Below are positions 45,370 through 52,357 of a stretch of 52,357 nucleotides of DNA, piece by piece. Both the position numbers and the translations under genes were made by a program. The first letter of the stretch is position 1; every line of letters begins with the position of its first letter. The notes under the pieces were generated by a model. It saw only the letters and a list, made by a program, of their open reading frames with translations. It was not told the DNA's origin and did no database searches. This DNA is from Cristatella mucedo (lineage: Eukaryota > Bryozoa > Phylactolaemata > Cristatellidae), in NCBI GenBank assembly GCA_009760855.2, contig WPIO01000223.1, forward strand, positions 237,501-289,857, in the 5' to 3' direction.

Positions 45370-46210
45370 ACCAGCTAATGCATTTGGGTATGCCCCTACG
45401 CCCAATGAGCAGGCCGCCACGAAACGAGTGTCTAGCACTAACCTACTCACCGTTACTAGAGTGAGTCGCGAGTCCGCGGCGTGAATTGGAAAGCGAGACA
45501 CAAGAATGGGTATTTTACTGAGCTTTATTCACAAGCGCACGAAGTCGCTGAGCGTCTAGCTCAGTTTTTTCTTCACACTCCTCACACGCTATCAGCAGCA
45601 CAAGCACTCTTGCGGAAGAAACACGTCCCTGCAGTTAGGCTACTTACGTTTATCGTGGGGAACGACCCAAATGAGACGGAAGAGTCCGAACCGAAGCCTT
45701 GACCCTGACTGGAGAACTAGGGCTCGGTATCCACCGTGAAGGCAGGAATATCACGCACACGCTACACGAACTACTTCTATTTCGCATCGGCAAATCCATA
45801 TGCCGGGACCACATGCACGCACAAACCACAAAACGCGAGCACAGGCGCTATACGACCGAGTTCAGTGGGGTCCACCGAGTTCTCCTGATGTTAACTCTCT
45901 ACGTTCCTTCAATCGCTGTCTTGGACGCCTACTGGCCTGCACCGTTCGAAGTACCTCCGACCACATAGTCCCACAACGCGGCGGCGATGTTCTGCCTGCG
46001 CCCCCTACCATCCAACAACTAGCCGTGACAATAGGGTTGACAGGCCAGGCGAGATCAATCAGCCGCTCCTGCGGGGAGCAGGATGCCATAGCTATTGGGC
46101 TAGGCTCGGGCTGTGCTACACGGGCGCACGCTCCCCGCCCGGAAGAGAGAGTTGTCTATCGAGGTGAAGGTTGGACGAAAGGCATCCTCGCAGCACGCAG
46201 TTCTGGTTCA
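45370..46210 (-). mobile_element. LTR-like element, family G (copy c, LTR and leader)
   Basis: The minus strand contains CTCGTTTCGTGGCGGCC (leader), GAATAAAGCTCAGTAAAA (45506-45524) and TTTCTTCCGCAAGAGTGCT. It matches 16700-17380 and 28243-28745. Confidence 0.6.
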
Positions 46211-46374
46211 AAAAAGAGCTCATCTTAATTGCCACCCAAATTTAATTTTCATGTAGCACTTATTAATAATTATTATATATGCCCGTGTTCATGCCTACAT
46301 TTTCCGCATAAATCAACATGCTTTGCCAGCCTCAGCGAGGTAAAGGCCGCGTGAAATTAACCAGCCAAATAATG

Positions 46375-46392
46375 ACAGTTAATATTAACTGT
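46375..46392. other. Perfect 18-base palindrome
   Basis: ACAGTTAATATTAACTGT equals its own reverse complement. Two GAGATTATG copies follow at about 46405 and 46430. Confidence 0.8.
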
Positions 46393-46499
46393 TACTCGCG
46401 ATTATGAGATTATGGGACCATTGGTGATCGTGAGATTATGCCATGGTTTGTTGCTGAGGCCATGTGAAAAGCCGGCGCTATGCTATGAGGTAGGGCGCA

Positions 46500-46672
46500 G
46501 TGAGTATTGGTTCACTAGGTAAGGCGATTCGATTGCTTTTCACGACCTCGGCCCGAAGCCGCGGGTTCGAATCCTGCAGTGGGCGATCCTTTATCGCTAC
46601 TGCAGCGGTAGTGAGAGCAGTAAAGGCTCTTCTGTCGCTATACAAAAAGATGCTGTTAAATCAGCTAGTATT
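46500..46672 (+). mobile_element. SINE-1 (tRNA-derived)
   Basis: CACTAGGTAAGGCGATTCG, B box GGGTTCGAATCC, body GGGCGATCCTTTATCGC and tail ATGCTGTTAAATCAGC. Confidence 0.8.
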
Positions 46673-47194
46673 CGAGACTCGGGGTATTGAAATTTACACT
46701 GACCTGAGCTGTAGGCAACATTGTCGTTGGAGCACGTCTGTATTCGTCCGTTGCTGTTAAAAAGACAAGCCTGCATTGTGGATATGGAGCTGATATGCTA
46801 AGATAGGAGTGCTGGTCGTAGCTGCCACGTTACGGATACCTTCGGCATACCTGCCTGCATTGGTGTTGCACATACAAGTAACTAGCCGTGCTACCGGGTT
46901 CAGGCGTTGCTGGCATTCGTAGCTCGTCGGCTTAGACTATGAATGTTACGTGCACAGTATTTGGGGCCTAGTCATGACCGGACATGGAAATCGCACAATG
47001 TAGGGGCACGTGCGTGAAGCGATGGCTGCGCTTTGAAGAACGGAGCCCTAACAAGCCAGCAGTAGTACTAGTGACAACAGCTGTATTGTTTCTTATATGG
47101 GAATAGGCGAGAGAGCGAGCGTACTACGGATATAGTAGCGGTCGTGGAATCAGCTCCGGAGCACAAGTAGAGAAGATACTACAAGAAAATGTAG

Positions 47195-47232
47195 ACAGAG
47201 AGAGAAAGAGAGAGGGAGAGAGAGAGGGAGTT
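47195..47232. repeat. (GA)n microsatellite
   Basis: Imperfect GAGA/GGGA run. Confidence 0.9.
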
Positions 47233-47729
47233 AGATAGCAATAGCACGCGTACAGGCTAACGCACCGGCAGACAGTCAGTCGCAGCAGGACTGGCGGATC
47301 ACGCGACCACAGCTGATCCGTTGCCATGAAATCCAGCTTAGTCAGTCGATACTGTCCAACTGCTGTGCCTAATGAGGCTAGTGTTTGAAATCCTCTAAGC
47401 GGCAGGTACGCGATACCATGCAGAACGCAGGCGCTGGCTCAAAGACGTTTAGTCACACGGACGCCGCGGCAGGCCAGTAGGCAACTACCCGCCATATGTC
47501 CTCAACCTAACTCTCGAGCCTTTGGTGCTCATTACTTATATACCATTGACATAAAAGGCAAGAGCTCAAACGAACGACGGTTCGGAAAGTCAAAAGAGCC
47601 ATATTCCCCTTTGATCTCATGATCAAATTGGGCAACGACAAAACAAAGCATCCCAACAGCACAATGGAAATACATTCCGTCCACAACGGCCTTCTCAACT
47701 AGCACGGAGCTAGGGAACGGCCACTCGGA

Positions 47730-48248
47730 TTAGGCAGGTGAAAGCACGACCATTGGTAACTTTACGGCTATGTATTTGTCGCATCGCCGAGCCACATAGC
47801 ATTCCGCTGCACAAGCAGTCTCCAAGGCGATGCCAGTCTCTGCCACCGTACGAGGCTTCACTCTTTCGCTGTAACGCCGGCTGCTGTCATGTGGACTGCA
47901 ACCAGTGTCACCTCTCGCGTCGCCCGTGAGACAGATGTCTCGAGCCTCGGCTCCTGTACGACTGCCTTTATCAGCTCCGCGGGCTAATGGCACCAATGGC
48001 TTCAGTCTCTCTTCAGACACCTGACGTGACTTCGTGGCGGTCGTCTCGCTCACGTCTTCTGCTGGCCCCACGCGAGTCTCCGCGACCGGCATTTTATAGA
48101 CTGAGGTTAAATCACTATGCGCCAACACCTGCTTGCGCCACTGCACGGTCTTCGCCTCCGACAGGTCGGCAAGCATGTCGTGTACCTTCTCGGCGAGCGT
48201 TTCGCCTGCCTCCTTAGCGGGCGCTTCACGGACTTCCGCCGATGCCAA
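47730..48248 (-). CDS. Unrecognised retroelement-like ORF, duplication copy 2
   Basis: A 172-residue minus-strand frame, longer than its partner at 20306-19929. It begins MASAEVREAPAKEAGETLAEK and holds KVHDMLADLSEAKT. Further upstream (48441-48226) a coiled-coil-like stretch, EQRLRQLKGRLSAEKEALYQ, overlaps in another frame. The composition is capsid-like. I recognise no domain, and the frame may be only a remnant. Confidence 0.35.
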   Translation of the reverse strand: MASAEVREAPAKEAGETLAEKVHDMLADLSEAKTVQWRKQVLAHSDLTSVYKMPVAETRVGPAEDVSETTATKSRQVSEERLKPLVPLARGADKGSRTGAEARDICLTGDARGDTGCSPHDSSRRYSERVKPRTVAETGIALETACAAECYVARRCDKYIAVKLPMVVLSPA

Positions 48249-48654
48249 CTCGCTGGTAACCCAGCGCTATATCTTCATCTACGTAGGGCCATTCCAGCCG
48301 CGTCCACTTCTCTTGCATAGCTTCCTGTCTGGCAGATAGAGCCTCTTCCTGGTATAAAGCCTCCTTTTCGGCAGACAGCCGTCCCTTCAATTGACGCAGC
48401 CTCTGCTCTACCAGACGCCGCCGTCTCGCTGCCGGATGCATCTGCCTTGCTCGTGGACGTGGCCTTTTCGAGTTTCACTGGCGTCTTTGCTGGCTTTGCC
48501 TACATCGCCCGGCACACCATCGGTGATTGCTGCTGCTTTTTCCGGTCGCTCTTGTCGGCCTCCTCAGTCCGACCAGCGTTTACTAGATTAAAGCGCAGGC
48601 ATCGTGATTTACTGGCCACCATCACTAGCCGCTGCTGCGCTACCGCACGTCTAA

Positions 48655-48836
48655 ATAAATAAATAAATCCTAGCTGATTAAACAGCCTCTTTTTGTATAG
48701 CGAGCCCTTTATGGCTATCACCACCGTTTGCAGTGGCGATAAAGAATCGCCCACCGCAGGAATCGAACCCACGACCTCCGGACCGAGGTCGTGAAAGCAA
48801 GCGCCTTACCTAGTGTGCCATCACGGCACACACCAT
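48655..48836 (-). mobile_element. SINE-1 (tRNA-derived)
   Basis: The minus strand has B box GGGTTCGATTCC and tail GAGGCTGTTTAATCAGC followed by (ATTT)n. It is absent from duplication copy 1. Confidence 0.8.
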
Positions 48837-48948
48837 CTTTCCTAGCACTTTGAAAGTCCGACCACCGAAACCTGTCCTTACTTTCAGGGCTTGCAAAAAC
48901 CTTTACAAGTGCTTCATGCAGCTGAGCCTCTATTCATCTTACACCGAG

Positions 48949-49305
48949 TCAAGAAGTTAGGCAGCTAACGTTATTACACCGCCTGCCAGGAACACACATA
49001 CGTACATGCGCCAAAAAGCAGGATCGACACCACTTTCCTTCAGCCTCAACTTCGAGTCGAGCAGCCAGCTTGACTAAGTCGGCCCGACGTAATAGTATTC
49101 CAACGTCATCTCCTGGCGTGGGCAATTTTGCCGCTTCTGCCGAAATACCTTGTGGTTTGACATTCACCAAGCGGCAGGTACGCGATACCACACAGAACAC
49201 TATATCGGGCCCAAAGACGCCTATCTTCACGGACGCCACACGTTGGGCCACTGGGCGACTGCCCGTTCGGCGTACTCTACCTAACTCCAAGGTATTGGCG
49301 CTCAT
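48949..49305 (-). CDS. Unrecognised ORF with conserved IVFCVVSRTCRL block
   Basis: A 118-residue minus frame. Its partner in copy 1 (21101-20838) keeps VFGPDIVFCVVSRTCRLENV and KLPTPGDDVGMLLRRDDLVKL almost unchanged. The FCxVSRTCRL block recurs, decayed, at about 47390-47540 and 19430-19590. Possibly part of a retroelement polyprotein; function unknown. Confidence 0.35.
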   Translation of the reverse strand: MSANTLELGRVRRTGSRPVAQRVASVKIGVFGPDIVFCVVSRTCRLVNVKPQGISAEAAKLPTPGDDVGILLRRADLVKLAARLEVEAEGKWCRSCFLAHVRMCVPGRRCNNVSCLTS

Positions 49306-49799
49306 TACTTTTATACCACTGTCACATATCTCAACGCACGATAAGCCAAGACAGTTTTATGTCCAAATAGCCACAAGGCCGTAATCAGCGCTCACGTTGT
49401 CCGGGCGGAGTGGTGTGAGTCCGGCTAAGGCGAAACGCCACTGTGAGCGTGGTCGCGCCCGCAATGTAACCGTCGTTCTTGTTGTTATTCGGTGGCTGTC
49501 TAGTGGGAGTCTCACGAAGATAAAGCGTCGCACGTAAGTGATAAACGAGTCTCTGCATTATTATACTCAACGTGCACATATACGAGAGCGCTATCAATCT
49601 CAGCAGACGACACGAAGTACAGCGTGCATTAGTACGCCGACGTTTCGCAGCGTCAATGGCTTAGCTGTTGGCCACAGGCGATGCACGTGCATTAGTATAA
49701 ATATGTTTCGCTAGTAACAAAAGCATAGGCCGCAGGTGGTAACTTCATATTGCGATAGTGGTTCGTCCTATTGGTGTTTGTATTTACGCTACGACGGTA

Positions 49800-50312
49800 T
49801 CCAACCTATTAATTTATTTCAACGACAATGTACGACGCGGGTATTTGCATTTGCTGTTAGGCTGCCGGTGGTTCCCATGTTCAAAATTACGGCAAAAACC
49901 CTATGGATTAATGCTCTAAGGAAAACCTTTCAATACACTCTAGAATCAGTGAAATTCACTGCGCAGACGAAAGCTGGTCAGAACCGGAGATTTGCTCACT
50001 TCCGTGTTTCGGTTGCGTCAACCTTCCGTTGTAGGCAACTGTTATTTTCACTTTGACGAGTCATAACCAGCTTCAATCTAACGCCTCATCACGGGTTACT
50101 CCACAATCGGTTTCGGTTCGGTATAAATCAGGAACAGCAAATAATACTTATATCGGCATTTCGAATCCTGCGGATCTAGCGCATCGCCGTGTGATAACCC
50201 ACGAATAACGACGAAAAAGCCTGGTCCACGAGGAGAGCACTAAGGTGTAGACCTTTATTTGTGCATTGCGGGGTCAGGAGAAGGAATTGTGGTACACGGC
50301 TGTCAGGGGGTG
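49800..50312. repeat. Repeat X, copy 2
   Basis: GTACGACGCGGGTATTTGC through GTGGTACACGGCTGTC, matching copies 1 and 3. Confidence 0.7.
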
Positions 50313-50375
50313 GTCGTAGTTTCATATGTACGTGTGTATGTATGTAGTTGTATGCCGGCTCCACTGATGAGCTGT

Positions 50376-50540
50376 GATGTGGCGTGGACACAGGCCAGTA
50401 ACGTGCTGGTAGCCAGATGGTGGATTTCACAATCAGGGTCGGCCAATGCACTGCTGTGGTCTGCCTTTGATGTGGCATGGACCAGCCGGTGGCCAGTTTG
50501 TGGATTCACAATCAGGGTCGGCCGGTGCACAGTTGTGATT
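50376..50540. repeat. Short tandem duplication
   Basis: GATGTGGC(G/A)TGGA, GCCAG, then ATTCACAATCAGGGTCGGCC occur twice, offset 79-93 bases. Confidence 0.7.
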
Positions 50541-50699
50541 CACGAATCATCGGACTCGACAAGTGGGAGAGGGACAGTGAGGAAGTTAAAGCACGGTGGA
50601 GCAGTTGGGGCTCTCTCGCTGGGAGTGCGAAGTGTGTTACTGGTGAAATATAACGATTTGAGAACTTTAAGCTATTTCAGCAGTTTTGCGGCAATTAAA

Positions 50700-52290
50700 A
50701 GGATGACGATGAAGACCCCTGACGCCTTCACCCAGGTTCGCCGGAAGGAAAAGACTTTGCAGCTTTGATTGTGCGATTTGAGCTTGTGGGCAGATATTCA
50801 AAATGTCACCGACTTGGCCAAGTTGTTGCCGCTGGTTTTTGACGGGAAGCGCTTTCGCGGTCTATCAAGGACTAAGAACGGACGATAGAAAAAAAACTAT
50901 CGCACAGTAAAGAGAAAATTGACCGCCGCGTTTTCACCAGATCGCTTTCTGTGCGTATGACAAGCTTTTACGCAGGCATTTGCTTGCAGGTGAGAAACGT
51001 AGACGACTACTCGGCCGACCTTAAGCGGCTGATATCGCTTGGTGATGCCTACAGCTGATGTTGCTGCTACCGGGTTCGAGGAGTGGCAAATGTGTGCATT
51101 CATCGCTGGGCTACCAGATCGAGTCAAAACGCAGATGAAGGCAGCAGTGCAGTCTATCAACGATGACTCTTTCTGTGGTCATTGAGCGGGTCCCGACTCC
51201 TTGTTTCCGCTGAGAATGTGTGTGCAGTGGGCGCTGTAACGAACTGCGAGAAGCACGATGAACGAGTTCTCGCGTCCAGTCGGGGCGTTTCGTCTGCTTC
51301 TTGTGCAACGAGACGGGGCACGTTTCCAGGAGCTGTACTGATTGCAGAAACGTAAGGTGAATCGTGTACTTTAGATGCAGCAAGGCAGGGCATATTGCTG
51401 CCTCGTGTTGAAGCGAACGCCCAAAAAAGGAGTAAGGGGCAGCACAAATTGCTGCGCTACGGCGTTCCCACTGGGCGGGGCAATACCTCACGTGAACGTA
51501 CTGATTAGCAACCGTTTCGCAAGGGCTCTTATTAAAACAGGCTGCTCGCGTTCCATTGTGTCCCGGAAATTACGCTTAAAGCCGTTTCAACACCTATTGT
51601 AACGATGGACGGTAGGAACAACCGTATGCCGCCACATGTGCCGTGGGGACCTCGACTTCGATGGACGCCTACTGCAAACTGAACTGCCTCGTGACCGTAT
51701 CCTTCCCGGCTATGATTTGCTGCTCGGCATGGATGCAGTACGTGGTCTTGGAAGCGTTCGAGTAAGGGCCGATGGCAAGAACGTGGAGTTCTTTGGTGAG
51801 ACACGCTGCGCTGCGGGTTGCTGAGCGCCCGACCCGAGACGCAAAAAACGCTGCTAAGGCCCTGACGGTCGAAGACAAGGATTTTTCCGCGACGTTTGCC
51901 AACGGCATGCGGACGGTGTCGTGGGTGTGGCGAGACGGTGCGAACGCTCCAAGTCTAGAGAACCAAATACCCTTTTTACCACATTCCTCTGTCCGCTCAA
52001 GCCGCGTATGAGGAGGAGGTAGAGGAGTGGATACGACTTGGTTGAATAGTACCGTGTACCGCGAAGGGCACCGGTCCTATTCCGTTAATGGCGGTAGTTC
52101 AGGCAAGCAAAGAGAAGGTGAGGCCGGTGATGGACTACCGGAAGTTGAATCAGTACGTCTTGAGGCCATACCGCTCACGGATATGTATGTGGAACGAAGT
52201 TTCAATCCTGTCGAAAAATGGGCGACCACTGCAGCATACTTAGAAAGCTAGCATACCTTAGAAAGGCGTGCATTACAGATACATGTACGC
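50700..52290 (+). pseudogene. Degenerate Ty3/gypsy gag-protease-RT
   Basis: Plus strand, many frameshifts. The gag part has CAFIAGLPDRVKTQMKAA near 51095-51148. A zinc knuckle CFLCNETGHVSRSC (C-x2-C-x4-H-x4-C) lies near 51292-51335, and a second one has Tyr for its first Cys (YFRCSKAGHIAASC, near 51368-51410). A retropepsin-like domain (ALIKTGCSRSIVS, near 51523-51561) has Lys for the catalytic Asp; its flap end has LLLGMDAVRGLG (51718-51753). RT begins with IPLMAVVQASKEKVRPVMDY near 52083-52142. The element is cut at about 52295 by repeat X. It is a non-functional relic. Confidence 0.8.
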
Positions 52291-52296
52291 GAGTCA

Positions 52297-52357
52297 CTGT
52301 GGCGCTGCCCGGTATTCAGGAGGGACCAGTTTCAGGCGACCACACTGGCGTTCCGAA
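52297..52357. repeat. Repeat X, copy 4 (partial, runs off the window)
   Basis: GGTATTCAGGAG and GGCGACCACACTGGC match 22272-22318. Confidence 0.65.

Larger units (their letters stand above)
43304..50312. repeat. Segmental duplication, copy 2
   Basis: Partner of 17717-21955. Colinear blocks are 43304-44940 and 47350-50312; the intervening 44940-47350 is absent from copy 1. It also contains a SINE-1 (48655-48836) that copy 1 lacks. Confidence 0.85.

Noticed and set aside
50259-50768. 169-codon plus ORF before the gypsy relic
   Set aside because: It spans a short tandem duplication and the gag leader, with no domain. Likely chance openness across repeat X and leader sequence.

Overview
This is a repeat-dense eukaryotic nuclear window, most likely from an invertebrate animal. 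Evidence for this is GT-AG exon signals, tRNA-derived SINEs, several L2/CR1-type LINE copies, Ty3/gypsy-type LTR elements and many microsatellites. I see no bacterial operons, rRNA, functional tRNA or CRISPR. I cannot name the species from sequence alone.

The one host gene I can support is on the + strand and is split over the first 13.5 kb, possibly to 27.2 kb. Exon 1 (3890-4071) encodes a signal-peptide-like start and the first strand of a caspase fold. Exon 2 (10046-11553) is GC-rich and encodes the rest of a caspase/metacaspase-like (family C14) domain, with a His in a YCGHS box and a Cys in an LDCCHA box. About 210 residues of helical sequence interrupt that fold. Exon 3 (13050-13511) is in compatible phase. 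A further phase-compatible exon at 26961-27203 ends in a kinase-like glycine loop. That exon lies in a tandem duplication whose second copy is truncated (27944-28014). Reading phases agree at every proposed junction (2, 1, 1).

Nearly everything else is transposon-derived. L2-like LINEs of two subfamilies (called L2-A and L2-B here) and one CR1-like copy occupy 4.1-4.6, 6.4-9.7, 12.2-12.6, 15.0-17.7, 25.1-26.0, 30.7-35.4 and 40.4-42.3 kb. Every copy that retains reverse transcriptase is damaged. L2-A 3' ends carry a conserved hairpin tail, which a tRNA-derived SINE also shares. A second tRNA-derived SINE family has about five copies. A small LTR retrotransposon (31514-33086) keeps both LTRs, an initiator-Met-type primer binding site and a polypurine tract, but has only gag remnants. 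A second LTR-like family appears near 15.95, 28.05, 30.5 and 45.1-46.2 kb. A broken Ty3/gypsy gag-protease-RT lies at 50.6-52.3 kb.

A segmental duplication links about 17.72-21.96 kb with 43.30-50.31 kb; the second copy holds about 2.4 kb that the first lacks. A further repeat (repeat X) has copies at 21.7-22.4, 29.4-30.4, 49.8-50.3 and 52.3 kb. Stretches in which I see nothing beyond AT-rich or unplaced sequence are about 1-2.1, 2.3-3.65, 4.9-6.25, 22.9-24.7, 26.05-26.47, 35.55-37.1 and 42.35-43.3 kb.
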